Part shown: piece after piece, positions 50,339 to 60,483 of the stretch
Layout of the letters: every line of letters starts with the position of its first letter
How positions within the stretch are numbered: position 1 is the first letter of the stretch
Origin: JBHPGW01 sp042569785
GTDB lineage: Bacteria > Planctomycetota > Phycisphaerae > Sedimentisphaerales > Anaerobacaceae
Assembly: GCA_042569785.1 (NCBI GenBank)
Contig: JBHPGW010000005.1
Coordinates: 1 to 64,000 of the forward strand
Direction of reading: 5' to 3'
Length of the DNA stretch: 64,000 bases
The notes under the pieces: generated by a model
Database searches by the model: none
The model's input: the letters and a program-made list of their open reading frames with translations, nothing else
Told to the model about the DNA's origin: nothing
Made by a program: the position numbers and the translations under genes

Positions 50339-51835
50339 TTAAAGTGACATATCCTGACTGGTCCTCAATCTGGGGAATCTATCCATGACCATCTGAAATA
50401 CAAAAGATGCGAGAAAGGCCAACGGCATATAATAGAGTACTAAGGCGCCAAAGTAATATCGCATGCCGGCTGCGGTTGTAATAAACAGGCCTGTAAAAAT
50501 AGCGGGAATAAAGAAAAGGTACATTTTTAACTCCCTATATTTTCTAAAACGGATAGCGACCGCTATAAAAACAAACAATGAAATCCTGAAAACAAACCGT
50601 AACAACGAATTTATTGCACCTGAGTCAGACTGAAAGATAGAATTATTTATGTAGTTGCATTCCCAGAACAATCGTTTAATTCTTAGCAAAAGTATTTTTG
50701 CGTACCAGAAAGGATGTTTGCAAATTGTAAGCAATGCTTTGTTTCGCAGGATGGCATCATATCCCTCATCGGTCGTTTTAATTCCCGGTTTTACAGAATC
50801 AGCATATTGTATTGCATTTGAATCAAGCCATTTGAAACCTTTGTCCTGACCGAAGTCACCCAGTCCGCAATATACTCCATGCCAGGGCAAATGGTAAGCA
50901 CCTTCGTAATTTTCTGGTGTGTCAGGCTTTTGGTATTTAGCATGATAATGATTGCGAAGGTGCAGAACAGCTTTGCCGAAAACAAAATATGGTACTATCA
51001 AAATGAGCAAGGTCAACCCAGTACGGATCAGCCTTTTGCGTTTTGGGACATCGCCATAAATTAAAACAAAAGCCAATATAGATAACGACATGAAAATTAT
51101 ACTGGATCGGACAGTCAAAAAAATGAAAAATACGATCCCTGCAGAAATAACCCTGAACCAAAACTCTTTCTCAGAGATAGGGGTGTTGATTATTATTGGC
51201 ATAAGGGGGCAAAAGATCAAAATCGAGCCTATTAAAGGATAGCCCCATCCTGTAAATGAAAAATAGTACAAATGTCCCATAAACCGCGTACATCCGGCGA
51301 GAAGTATACTTAGTAGTAGTCCGGTTATAAACATTTTCCTTTGGGCAAAACAATGGAACAGAAGCAGTAACGCAAACAGGAATATCCCTGTATTCAGTAA
51401 TCTCACCCCTATCGGGAAAAAGTGGCCATGCAATATCGAGACGAACCAAATTATAAATACCATTCCCAAATCACAGAAAGCGGGCCAAATAGAATAGTCT
51501 TCGTTTGTATAACTTCCAGCGTTCTTTTTTGCCTCATCGGCATGGTATGGACTATCTTTGGTCGGGAACACGTAGTCCGCATCTTGCTCACAATGATCTA
51601 ATATCGGTTTTATTTGTATGGGAAAGATTCCGTAATAGTATAAGGAGTAGGCTAATGAGATATTGTATGATTGCAGAAATGGGTCTTTATATTCCTGCGG
51701 ATATAAATGCCTGATCGAAATTGATGTAGTTTTATTAACAGTTGCAAACAATACACAGGCAATAATGCACAGGCAAAATAGGTATTTAAATTTAGTCAGT
51801 GAACACTTCTGATGGTTTGCGGAGGCAGTTGGCAT
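50339..51835 (-). CDS. Polytopic membrane protein, possible GT-C glycosyltransferase
   Basis: The 498-residue protein has about ten membrane helices. A long extracytoplasmic loop after helix 1 contains acidic residues, and a second soluble loop (about 290-380, 'YHLPWHGVYCGLGDFG') lies before the last helices. The plan resembles GT-C or Wzy-like proteins but I see no diagnostic motif. It is the only other candidate for a polymerase in the locus. Next gene downstream is the GT2 enzyme. Confidence 0.6.
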   Translation of the reverse strand: MPTASANHQKCSLTKFKYLFCLCIIACVLFATVNKTTSISIRHLYPQEYKDPFLQSYNISLAYSLYYYGIFPIQIKPILDHCEQDADYVFPTKDSPYHADEAKKNAGSYTNEDYSIWPAFCDLGMVFIIWFVSILHGHFFPIGVRLLNTGIFLFALLLLFHCFAQRKMFITGLLLSILLAGCTRFMGHLYYFSFTGWGYPLIGSILIFCPLMPIIINTPISEKEFWFRVISAGIVFFIFLTVRSSIIFMSLSILAFVLIYGDVPKRKRLIRTGLTLLILIVPYFVFGKAVLHLRNHYHAKYQKPDTPENYEGAYHLPWHGVYCGLGDFGQDKGFKWLDSNAIQYADSVKPGIKTTDEGYDAILRNKALLTICKHPFWYAKILLLRIKRLFWECNYINNSIFQSDSGAINSLLRFVFRISLFVFIAVAIRFRKYRELKMYLFFIPAIFTGLFITTAAGMRYYFGALVLYYMPLAFLASFVFQMVMDRFPRLRTSQDMSL

Positions 51836-51919
51836 AGTGAACTCCCATTTAATAATTATTGTGCAAATATTTTTTTGTTATTCCCACCAAGGCTGATATC
51901 AGGTTTTTTGCTGCAGAAA

Positions 51920-52900
51920 CTATTCAGGTTCCAGATGAATTCTCCACGAATTATTTGTTCGCATTGTCAACTCTACCAGTTTACACTGTGAATCGTTTAC
52001 CCATTTCATTACATCATCATGTGATGCATAAAAGGCTAAATTGGGAGCAAGCTGGTCATAAACAACATTGACAAGGTCCACAAAACGCAATTTTCGGATG
52101 ATACCAAGATACTCTAACAGAGGCAATTTCCAATTCAGCTTTTTAAAAATGGGATTGGTGATGCAGGCATGTAAATATACAGGGACAGCTAACAGGTAAG
52201 AAATTACAAGTAAAACACTGTGTGGCAATAACGGACATATTTTTCGCAAAGGCTTAACCAAACGCAAATACAACTCATTGCCTTCCTTTGAATAAATCCA
52301 TATTGTCATACGGCCACCAGTTTTTACCGTTTTAATCCCTGTTGTTATTCCCTTGGCCGGTTCAGGTAAATGATGTATTACTCCAAGGCTCGCCGTCAAA
52401 TCAAAAACTCTTTTTACTGGAGGTTTAAGAATATCGGCTTGTATGATCTCAACATTTTTATATTTCCGAGTGCGATTGACGGCCTGTTCTACACTGGTGG
52501 AAAGGTCTATTCCAACGACCAATTCGGCACCGCATTCGGCAAAGCGTTCAAGCCACCGGCCTCCCCCGCAACCCAATTCAATAACTTTTTTTCCTTTTAT
52601 GGTCTCCTCATTCACAGGATGCATAAATTCAAAAAGCAATTCTTTTGAGTTTATGTGTTTCTTGAAATCATCGAAATGCTCCCATTCTTTACCGAAAGCC
52701 CGAACTGTCTGGCTTTTGTTGCTTACTTCAGATGATTTTGTAAACCGCGGCACTCCATTTGTAATCGGGTACTCATTGCCAGCGGGACTTCTGAGAGTCC
52801 CCTCTAAGATGTCACCTGTCTCATCCTGAGTCTTAATTTCCAGAGTTAAGTCTTCTCCTGTTTCAGGGCAGCAAAGTATTGGCAATAGTATTTTTCGCAT
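51920..52900 (-). CDS. Methyltransferase with Trm112-like N-terminus
   Basis: The 326-residue protein opens with a Trm112/zinc-ribbon-like region ('LLPILCCPETGEDLTL', 'EYPITNGVPRF') and a class I methyltransferase ('GKKVIELGCGGGRWLERFAE', 'GIDLSTSVEQAV', 'LTASLGVIHHLPEP', 'KTGGRMTIWIYS'). The second half has a hydrophobic helix pair near residues 225-250. Such proteins occur in sugar-modification loci. Target unknown. Confidence 0.8.
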   Translation of the reverse strand: MRKILLPILCCPETGEDLTLEIKTQDETGDILEGTLRSPAGNEYPITNGVPRFTKSSEVSNKSQTVRAFGKEWEHFDDFKKHINSKELLFEFMHPVNEETIKGKKVIELGCGGGRWLERFAECGAELVVGIDLSTSVEQAVNRTRKYKNVEIIQADILKPPVKRVFDLTASLGVIHHLPEPAKGITTGIKTVKTGGRMTIWIYSKEGNELYLRLVKPLRKICPLLPHSVLLVISYLLAVPVYLHACITNPIFKKLNWKLPLLEYLGIIRKLRFVDLVNVVYDQLAPNLAFYASHDDVMKWVNDSQCKLVELTMRTNNSWRIHLEPE

Positions 52901-52960
52901 ATTATCCTAACGCTTCATTCAAAACAATAGAGTTTTCGGTGCGAGAATTTAGTACAAAAT

Positions 52961-54100
52961 TTAATCATATCTGGCGGCTAACTCTGTCATATCTTTTTTG
53001 CTCTTTTTGATTATTTCCACCTTAGCGATGCTTTGTTTTTTTCGTATAGTAACATCTTCAAAGACTTGCTTAAATTCTTTTTTGGCTTTTTGATATTCGG
53101 ATTGGCTGCCTATGTCAAGCCAGTATTCTCTCAAGGGAAATCCACGAACTGCGATATTTCTTTTTACTAACTCTTCGATCAGGTCTGTCATACTGTACTT
53201 TTGATTTTTTGGGATATATTTTGAAATACAAGGATCCATAACATATATTCCAGCATTTACAAAAAACTTTTTCACTGGTTTTTCATTAATTCCTATAATT
53301 TTACAATCATTTATGCCAACAACTCCATATGGAACCTGGAAATCATATTTATACAAACTGGTAGTTAACTTATCGCCATGGTTTAGATGATAATTAATCA
53401 GATTTGCAAAGCTGACCTTTGTCAGTACGTCTCCATTAAGAATCAAACAAGGTTCCGCGATTTTTTCTATCAATGCGATTGGTCCTGCAGTGCCAAGCTT
53501 TATGGGCTCTTCTATATATTTGATATTTAGACCAAAATTACTACCATCACCAAAATGTTCCTTTATTTGATCTCCTCGGTAGTTCAATGATATGTAAATA
53601 TTTCTAAAGCCCTGGGATCGTAACCGCCTTACAGTAATTTCGAGCAGCGGTCGGCCATTGATATAAACCATCGGTTTCGGTGTTGACTTGGTGGTGGGCA
53701 TGAGCCTTTTGCCCATTCCGCCTGCCAGGATTATCACAGGATTCGAATAAATCGTACCTGCCAATCTTGTCTTTTCTATCGTGACGATATGGCCGCCATC
53801 ATCGAGAACAGGTATTATTTGTTTGGCGAAATGCTTCTTCTTTATTGCCAAGATTTCCTGCTCTGTTGAGTGGATGGATATTGTGATCGGTTTCTTGTTC
53901 ATGAAATGCTCTATTGTTCGGTTCATCAGCCCAATGTTTAAAAGGGCATCTCTAAGGTCAATATCATTAAAAACCCCAATGAGCCTTTCCTCGTCATCTA
54001 TTATGAACAATATGCTAAGGCCACCATCGTCCATTACTTCCAGCGCATCGACCAACATGCAGTTTTTTTTTACTGAAACATGTCTAAAGCAGCCACTCAT
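52961..54100 (-). CDS. CBS-domain nucleotidyltransferase (PtmE-like)
   Basis: The 379-residue protein has two N-terminal CBS motifs (about 1-110) and a nucleotidyltransferase domain with the signature 'ILAGGMGKRLMPTTKSTPKPM', 'LNGDVLTKVSFANL' and 'EYWLDIGSQSEYQKA'. CBS plus sugar-1-phosphate nucleotidyltransferase is the layout of PtmE, the GlcN-1-P guanylyltransferase of legionaminic acid synthesis. Start at MSGCFR with GCGGAG six bases upstream. With the PseG- and SpsF-like genes at 62.8-64 kb it points to a nonulosonic-acid branch. Confidence 0.8.
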   Translation of the reverse strand: MSGCFRHVSVKKNCMLVDALEVMDDGGLSILFIIDDEERLIGVFNDIDLRDALLNIGLMNRTIEHFMNKKPITISIHSTEQEILAIKKKHFAKQIIPVLDDGGHIVTIEKTRLAGTIYSNPVIILAGGMGKRLMPTTKSTPKPMVYINGRPLLEITVRRLRSQGFRNIYISLNYRGDQIKEHFGDGSNFGLNIKYIEEPIKLGTAGPIALIEKIAEPCLILNGDVLTKVSFANLINYHLNHGDKLTTSLYKYDFQVPYGVVGINDCKIIGINEKPVKKFFVNAGIYVMDPCISKYIPKNQKYSMTDLIEELVKRNIAVRGFPLREYWLDIGSQSEYQKAKKEFKQVFEDVTIRKKQSIAKVEIIKKSKKDMTELAARYD

Positions 54101-54201
54101 ATTGATCTCCGCGGTAAATGTATACAAGCCATCTTGATTGCTATCACCTTATTTAGGGTTGTTGCCATATAATATTTATTCTGAACTAGTTCGGAAGTAT
54201 A

Positions 54202-54834
54202 TCATAATGCTGTCATCCTAACAACCTCAAAAGCTTCGGCCCATCGAACCGAACATTGAAGTCCGTATAAGCTATTGGTGGATTCGATGAAGCGTATCCA
54301 ATCCTGCCCTCGTCTGGAAAATTCGCCCTCATACGCCTTAAGGGCCTTTATCTTTAATTCAAAAGTCCTGCTGATGTCCCTGTAATAAGCCGGATTGAAC
54401 GCAATGGTCCCCTTGTACCAATTGCTTTGATATGTCAAAATACTCGGTACATGCCTGCAAGCTGCAATAGTTGCTCTTGCGACATTGCAGTGATCCAAAT
54501 GAGCATCCCCACCCCAATGGGAATATACCAAATCAGGCTCAAAGTTATCTATTATTTTCCTGATCCCAAGAACAAGAGATTCGTCAAAGGTAACGTCGTT
54601 TGTTTTGAAGCCAAGAGTAGTGGTTTTTTCCACTCCAAGAATTGTTGCGGCAACTTCGTTTTCCTCTTTGGCTTTACTCGATGAGCGGACTTCTTGGCCG
54701 TCACTGCCGCAAAAACCTGATTCGCTGACAATGACCGTATGCACCGAGTCATTATTTTGCGAATGTACCAAGAGAGAACCGCCACAGCCGGTTTCGATGT
54801 CATCATGATGAGCACCTATAGCGAGAACTTTCAT
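54202..54834 (-). CDS. PIG-L/LmbE-family deacetylase
   Basis: The 210-residue protein has the zinc motif 'AIGAHHDDIETGCGG' and the later 'HWGGDAHLDHCNVARAT', which together supply the family's Asp and His ligands. Members remove acetyl groups from GlcNAc-type sugars. Next to a PtmE-like transferase it may act on an N-acetyl sugar precursor. Confidence 0.88.
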   Translation of the reverse strand: MKVLAIGAHHDDIETGCGGSLLVHSQNNDSVHTVIVSESGFCGSDGQEVRSSSKAKEENEVAATILGVEKTTTLGFKTNDVTFDESLVLGIRKIIDNFEPDLVYSHWGGDAHLDHCNVARATIAACRHVPSILTYQSNWYKGTIAFNPAYYRDISRTFELKIKALKAYEGEFSRRGQDWIRFIESTNSLYGLQCSVRWAEAFEVVRMTAL

Positions 54835-54904
54835 AATAAAATACCTTTATCAATTATAAAATCAGTAATATTCCATATAATGTTATTCGTCACAACGACT
54901 GAAT

Positions 54905-56575
54905 TTACCAAGATTCAGGTATTTTATCCTTCATGATGCAGTCGCACAAGTGGTCTAAATAATAATTTTTCCCGGGCAGAAGATCGTCTAAAGAATCGAT
55001 ATTGTATTTTTCAAAGTTTGCATTCGAATGAACCGTGTCAGTAATGTTAAAGGGGATGCATCTTTTTATAAAATAATAATAGCAGAAAAGCTCAAAATTG
55101 TCCTTGTCATGTATAGTATCACAATTAACATTTTTCAATATTTGCTTATACTCTTCAACAGTAGACGGCTCATAACAGAAATTCAACCCGCTGTACTGGC
55201 TTTTTCCTACCACTGCTACCGGAATATCCTGAGATAACAGTTCCACGCCGAGTGTGCTGTTGAAAACAATGCCGATATCTATATATGGAAAGAGCTTATA
55301 TGTATGAACTTTCATTTCAGGAGGTATCGGAATAATGTTTTCAGGCAGGACAGGATACTGTTCATATACATAATCCAAGAGGCCTTTAGCTGAAGGATTG
55401 CCGAATTTTTCAACAAAATGGGGTTTTATATATAACACGCAGTTGGGGTCGTTTTTTATCAAGTCTATTGTTGACAGCACCCAGTCTATAGTATTTGCAA
55501 ACAAAGACCCGGTTTTATTCAATCCTGCGTCCCAGAATAAATTGGAAAACAGGAATATGTTGTGTTTTTTTATGTTGATATTAAGTTTCTTTGCCAAATT
55601 CCCCTCGTCATCAAAACAATTATGAATTTTATGGAAATCGTGGTTACATTTAAACCTTTCGTCAAGCCATTTTTGTAATTCATTTTTTTCTTCTTCATTT
55701 AATAATTTTTTTTCTCTTGTTCTTGCATAATTGTGGAATCGGTCATTTGAAAAATATGTGTCACTCTCATTTATCAAAAATGCCTTATAGTTATGCCCTG
55801 TCAGATTAAGTGTAATTTGCTTGCACGAATCAATCTTCTCGAAATATCTGTAAAATGGGCCACCGATCGAGTAAACATACATTTGACCAAGCACAATATC
55901 TGGTTCATAAATTTGCTGTAGCCGCATGGCAGTTTCCGTACATATCAGAGCCGTTTCTAAATGTTGCCTCCTTAGTATATTCAGTTCCTCTTGGGTCTGT
56001 GGTTCACCGCCTAAACAGTGCCTGGTTATCGATTCATCTACGATAAAAATCAACTCTACTCCATTGTAAAAATATGATTTCGGATAATTTGTCGCAATGT
56101 CACAAGCGAGTTCACCTAATTTTTTAATTCTGTCATCACTTACAAGCTCTCTTATTTCAACCGTTTCCATATCAAACAGGGGTATAAAGTCATTGCTGGT
56201 GAGCGAACATTCTCTGCAAACATTAGCTTTACAGCGTGCTTTGAGCAGGTTGGCCCGGTTGCGAATATTATGGCGTTCGCAGGCATTTAAAGTTCCGTTG
56301 CAATACAGAAAAATCACCCTGGCACCTCTGAGTTCCAGTGCCTTGGCAACTATTAAAATCGTATACAGCGTATAGTGTTCTGTTTCGACCCAGGGGATTA
56401 ATATGGTGGGCCCCGATGCATGAGTCTTTGGTTTAGAACTTAGAGCTAATTGTTTTCTTACGTTGCGGGCAACCTCATGAATATTTCTTTTTCTTCGAAG
56501 GTAATGATAATAAGGAATCAGATTGTCATTAGCGATTTCAACCTTCTTTATCGCATCTTTGATCTTACGAATCAT
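54905..56575 (-). CDS. Large GT-B-like surface-carbohydrate protein, family unclear
   Basis: The 556-residue protein has a Rossmann-like start ('GPTILIPWVETEHYTLYTILIVAKALELRGA') and a C-terminal GT-B-like half ('NDPNCVLYIKPHF', 'YIDIGIVFNSTLGVELLSQDIPVAVVGKSQY'). That second motif resembles the donor domain of capsule-synthesis proteins of the KpsS kind. A four-cysteine segment ('CNGTLNACE', 'CRECS') is unusual. It may transfer a Kdo-like or nonulosonic sugar. Function uncertain. Confidence 0.6.
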   Translation of the reverse strand: MIRKIKDAIKKVEIANDNLIPYYHYLRRKRNIHEVARNVRKQLALSSKPKTHASGPTILIPWVETEHYTLYTILIVAKALELRGARVIFLYCNGTLNACERHNIRNRANLLKARCKANVCRECSLTSNDFIPLFDMETVEIRELVSDDRIKKLGELACDIATNYPKSYFYNGVELIFIVDESITRHCLGGEPQTQEELNILRRQHLETALICTETAMRLQQIYEPDIVLGQMYVYSIGGPFYRYFEKIDSCKQITLNLTGHNYKAFLINESDTYFSNDRFHNYARTREKKLLNEEEKNELQKWLDERFKCNHDFHKIHNCFDDEGNLAKKLNINIKKHNIFLFSNLFWDAGLNKTGSLFANTIDWVLSTIDLIKNDPNCVLYIKPHFVEKFGNPSAKGLLDYVYEQYPVLPENIIPIPPEMKVHTYKLFPYIDIGIVFNSTLGVELLSQDIPVAVVGKSQYSGLNFCYEPSTVEEYKQILKNVNCDTIHDKDNFELFCYYYFIKRCIPFNITDTVHSNANFEKYNIDSLDDLLPGKNYYLDHLCDCIMKDKIPESW

Positions 56576-56602
56576 TTTTGAGAGTCCGGTTATGATGGAT
56601 AA

Positions 56603-57586
56603 CTATTTAATATTTATGTGGTCATAATACTGGTAGCACGTTGAACATCTCGTTAGACTGCCATGCATATTATAGTCCAATAGTGTTCTTATAGACTTGA
56701 GCTTTTCGCTGTTATCCCATATATCTTTCAGGGAAGAGCTTTCTATATGGCCTACCGTAAGTTGGGCATCGTAATCACCGCAACAACAGCTTATCTTGCC
56801 ATCCCAATCAACAGAAAGTTTTCTGTAAATTTCGCCGCAGGGTCGGTAATGTTTTATTAGAGTTTCCTTTTTTTGGAGGGCTTTTATTTTTTCTTTGGCT
56901 TGGGATGATTTGACCTTGTCTAAGGAAAACATAGATAAGTTGGTTTTTCCGATCCCGACAGAATCAACTATGTTGCTCCAGTAATTTGCAAACGAATCGA
57001 TTTGTTCCTTAGTTTCATCTGTCATTGTGCTTGATATATGGATATATGGCTTTTCTTTATTACCACGTACTTCGATCAGTTTTAAAATGTTTTCACTTAA
57101 CCTGTCATAATCGGGATTATTACGCATCTCCTGATATCGCTCTTTCGTTGCTCCTTGAAACGAAAATTTTATTGAATCAAGCTGCATATCCACCATCGAA
57201 TCAATATCCGATTGTTTAAGAAGCAAGCCATTTGTAGTCACATGACATATCAGTCCCTTGGATTTAATATAAGAGCAAAAATCGATTATGTTTTTGTGCA
57301 AGAACGGCTCACCCCATCTAATTAGCCGAATGGCTGCATTATATTCACAGCATTCATCGATTACCTTTTTAAAATGTTCTTCGGAGAGATATCCTTTCTG
57401 TCGTGTCATGACTGACTGTCCACAGAAAGAACATTGAAGATTGCAATAATTGGTCAGTTCAATATCAACGAGCAATGGGAAAGAGAGGCCTTTTTCTTTG
57501 TAATCTGAGGCATTGACATATTCATCGCAATCGTAAACATTACGAAAGACATTGTGGCGTTTTGAATTGGGATTATTAAAGTTCAT
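56603..57586 (-). CDS. Radical SAM/SPASM protein
   Basis: The 327-residue protein has the cluster motif 'NYCNLQCSFCGQS' (CX3CX2C), 'IRWGEPFLHKNI' and a SPASM C-terminus with several cysteines ('CCCGDYDAQLTVGHI', 'LTRCSTCYQY'). It is 24 bp below another SPASM enzyme of the same type and probably co-transcribed. It may act on a sugar nucleotide; unknown. Confidence 0.85.
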   Translation of the reverse strand: MNFNNPNSKRHNVFRNVYDCDEYVNASDYKEKGLSFPLLVDIELTNYCNLQCSFCGQSVMTRQKGYLSEEHFKKVIDECCEYNAAIRLIRWGEPFLHKNIIDFCSYIKSKGLICHVTTNGLLLKQSDIDSMVDMQLDSIKFSFQGATKERYQEMRNNPDYDRLSENILKLIEVRGNKEKPYIHISSTMTDETKEQIDSFANYWSNIVDSVGIGKTNLSMFSLDKVKSSQAKEKIKALQKKETLIKHYRPCGEIYRKLSVDWDGKISCCCGDYDAQLTVGHIESSSLKDIWDNSEKLKSIRTLLDYNMHGSLTRCSTCYQYYDHINIK

Positions 57587-57610
57587 ATAATTGTTATCTC
57601 AAATAGCAGA

Positions 57611-58630
57611 TTAAGTAAGGCCATAAGAGTTTATCATACATTTTTTACAGCCGGGTATTTTGTCTAAATCCCCTTGTTTGAGAGTCGACCGCAGATCTTT
57701 CATTTTATGTGAATTCCACATTTCATAAATAGACGACTTAGACACATTGCCTATTTTGGGACCATACACCATTGAGCAGCAGGCGTGCACATCTCCATTG
57801 CCTCTGATATAAACACGTTCGAATGGTTGACTGCATTTTATATTCTCGATAGAACTTTTGCCCGCTCCCATCTTTTCCCAGGATCGTTCTTGGGTAAATT
57901 CATGAGGCTTATATCTTTGGATTGATACATAATCAGCCACAGTTTTCCAGAAACCCACAAATTCTTTCAGTTCACTGTCATTTGCCGACAGGTGCACACA
58001 GCTGACTCGAACGATAGGGAATTGGGATTTCATTTTGTCTCGAAGTTTGATGAAATTAATGATATTCTCTTTTACTTTCTCGTAGCGGGCACCTATCCTG
58101 ATGCTCTCGTAAGTTTTTGCAGTTGCTCCATCAAAACCTATTCGCAGCCTGGTTAAACCAGTCTCAATCAAATTTCTTGACGTTTCTTCGGTCAACAGAG
58201 TTGCGTTGGTATTTATCATGGTATCAACAAAGCCGGATTTATCTGCAATGTCAATCATATCTGCAATACGAGTATCAAGAAGTGGTTCACTCGTACCTCC
58301 AACGGTCAGAGAGGGGCAACTATATTTAGAACCTTCAGCAATAATCTCCTTAAATTTATCTAAACCGAGCACTCCATCGTAACCATATTTAGTCTTGCCT
58401 GGAGCCGAATGGATGCACATAATACATTTCAGGTTGCACCTGAACATTGTCTCAAAAACAAGAAAAAGCGGAAAGTCAATATCCTTCTGCATAGTTGAGG
58501 CTTGAGCCCATCGCTTGCGATAAGCTTTGAATGCATCGCCTTTAAGCGACCCGATATAATCGTTAATATCTCCGTAGCGGCTATAGTCCTGAACTTTCGC
58601 TTCATCACTGGTTATTATTTTATCCATCAT
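57611..58630 (-). CDS. Radical SAM/SPASM protein
   Basis: The 339-residue protein has 'MFRCNLKCIMCIHS' (CX3CX2C), 'GGTSEPLLDTRI' and a SPASM tail ('VHACCSMVYGPKIGNV', 'IPGCKKCMINSYG'). The start may be the first or second Met of 'MMDKI'. It resembles its neighbour at 56603 in layout but not closely in sequence, so this is not a fresh duplication. Confidence 0.85.
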   Translation of the reverse strand: MMDKIITSDEAKVQDYSRYGDINDYIGSLKGDAFKAYRKRWAQASTMQKDIDFPLFLVFETMFRCNLKCIMCIHSAPGKTKYGYDGVLGLDKFKEIIAEGSKYSCPSLTVGGTSEPLLDTRIADMIDIADKSGFVDTMINTNATLLTEETSRNLIETGLTRLRIGFDGATAKTYESIRIGARYEKVKENIINFIKLRDKMKSQFPIVRVSCVHLSANDSELKEFVGFWKTVADYVSIQRYKPHEFTQERSWEKMGAGKSSIENIKCSQPFERVYIRGNGDVHACCSMVYGPKIGNVSKSSIYEMWNSHKMKDLRSTLKQGDLDKIPGCKKCMINSYGLT

Positions 58631-58676
58631 TAAGCTGTCTCTATATTTAGGATTAGCTTCAAATTATTGGCTTAAC

Positions 58677-60056
58677 CTACCGCACACCTCTAAAGTCGTA
58701 TTCGCCCTCAAACAGCAGCTTGTGCAATCCACCAATATGTGATTCAGCCTTTCTTTTATGATATTCACGTATCAATTCGCTGTTTGCATTGAAAAGCATT
58801 TTATAAGCTTCGTCATCTGATACGTTGCTGAAATTAACAGTTAACCTGTCTGAATTGACATGCTTTTTGTAAAAATCATCAGCATCCTTTATCAGGCCCT
58901 TCTCTATTGCATAGTCGTACAAAGGTGTACCCGGAAAAGGAGTCACTGGTTTTATCGTTCGATTCTGACAAAAAGTATCATACTGTTTCAATAATGTAAA
59001 GCTTTTTTCAAAAGACTCATGAGTATCCCCGATATTGCCAAACAGTATATTAACACCAGGCTCAATACCTGCTTCTATTGTGATCTGCAGGCCTCTGTGG
59101 ATTTGTTCTAAATCCAATTTTTTATTCATCAGTCGCAGAACTTCTTCATCAGCGGATTCAATTCCATAATTTATGAATCGGCATCCAACTTCTTTTAATC
59201 TCTTCAGCATGGCTTTATTAACAATATTGAGCCGACCATTTAAATAAAATTCTATTTTAAAGTTGTTTTTTTCTATTCCGTCACATATTTCAAAAATCCG
59301 TTTCTCATTCACCATGCACAGCTCATCCTGGAACTGAAAATAGTTTATGTTATAACGGTCCATCAACATGGCCATTTCTTCCATAACTTTATCAACGCTG
59401 CGTAGCCGAATGCTTTTTTCCATTCGATAGCAAAAGTTGCAGGTATAAGGGCATCCTCGACTTGAGAATATATTGCCGAATCTATCTGTAGGCTTACTTG
59501 GCTCGGCATGATTGCTTATGTAAGATTCCATTGGAAAAAGGTCCCACGCCGGAAACGGTATGGTGTCAAGGTCCTGAACAGGCTCAGACTTTTCGTTCAA
59601 GTAGACAGAATCCTCAATTCGATACCCAAAGCCCGGCACCTCGCTATAGGACTTCTTATTGGCAATAGCCTCAAGCAGGATCGGTAAGGTAAGCTCCGCT
59701 TCGCCCAAAGATACAAAATCCGCTTCTAACTTCCTTAGGAAATACTCCGGTTCAGGAGCAGGCCCATGTCCGCCAAGAATAATAGGCGGCCTGTCCTTAA
59801 TTGTATTCAACGCCTCACAAACCCTTACTACTTGTTTATAAGAATAATACCCACAAATGAAACCTATCCCAATGGCATCAAAATGATTGTTCTTATAAAA
59901 ATCAACCATCTCCTCAATAGTATAATGGTACACTGCCATATTGTAAATGTGAATATCATGTCCTTTTTCTCTGAGAACAGCTGCCAGATAGGCCGGGCCC
60001 ATCGGAAATGAATTTCGATTTTGATGGTAATCGTGAATAATAAAAGACATCTTCAT
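58677..60056 (-). CDS. B12-binding radical SAM protein
   Basis: The 459-residue protein has a cobalamin-binding N-terminus ('MGPAYLAAVLREKGHDIHIYNM', 'IILGGHGPAPEPEYF') and radical SAM motif 'SSRGCPYTCNFCYR'. It parallels the enzyme at 35974. AAGGA lies upstream of the ATG. It is followed 46 bp later by a SPASM enzyme. Role: probably a C-methylation or rearrangement in the glycan pathway. Confidence 0.85.
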   Translation of the reverse strand: MKMSFIIHDYHQNRNSFPMGPAYLAAVLREKGHDIHIYNMAVYHYTIEEMVDFYKNNHFDAIGIGFICGYYSYKQVVRVCEALNTIKDRPPIILGGHGPAPEPEYFLRKLEADFVSLGEAELTLPILLEAIANKKSYSEVPGFGYRIEDSVYLNEKSEPVQDLDTIPFPAWDLFPMESYISNHAEPSKPTDRFGNIFSSRGCPYTCNFCYRMEKSIRLRSVDKVMEEMAMLMDRYNINYFQFQDELCMVNEKRIFEICDGIEKNNFKIEFYLNGRLNIVNKAMLKRLKEVGCRFINYGIESADEEVLRLMNKKLDLEQIHRGLQITIEAGIEPGVNILFGNIGDTHESFEKSFTLLKQYDTFCQNRTIKPVTPFPGTPLYDYAIEKGLIKDADDFYKKHVNSDRLTVNFSNVSDDEAYKMLFNANSELIREYHKRKAESHIGGLHKLLFEGEYDFRGVR

Positions 60057-60090
60057 TTTATTTTCCTTCTTAAGTATTTGGTTGAAATAA

Positions 60091-60483
60091 TTACTGACCA
60101 GCTATCAAAATAGATGTACGCTCTAAGGCCGCCTCACCTGCCGCCTTGATAAAATCTTTCGCGGTATCAATATATTCACCTTCGGGAAAGACAGAAGCGT
60201 ACCATTCGAATCCTATTTTACCAGCTGCTAAAATATCTAAAGGTATCTTAACCTGAAAAAGCTTCTCAGCAGCTTTGGAATCAGAATTACAAATCTCTTT
60301 ATATTTTTCGCGATACATAGCGGTCAAAGGTTTAACAAAATCATCCATGAACGATTTAAGAAAATCTTTTCCACTCTGATCGGCTAAGAATTCATTTAGT
60401 TCATCTAAATAATATGCAGTAGGTCTTTCTGAACGCCACGCAGAACCTTCCACATGAAAATAAAGCTCATTCACTGTAAACAA
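60091..60483 (-). CDS. Small protein of unknown function
   Basis: The 130-residue protein is predicted mainly helical ('YLDELNEFLADQSGKDFLKSF', 'KDFIKAAGEAALERTS') and soluble. Its start overlaps the end of the sulfotransferase by 13 bp, so it is coupled to it and may be a partner or a short acyltransferase/transferase fragment. No family recognised. Confidence 0.5.
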   Translation of the reverse strand: MFTVNELYFHVEGSAWRSERPTAYYLDELNEFLADQSGKDFLKSFMDDFVKPLTAMYREKYKEICNSDSKAAEKLFQVKIPLDILAAGKIGFEWYASVFPEGEYIDTAKDFIKAAGEAALERTSILIAGQ

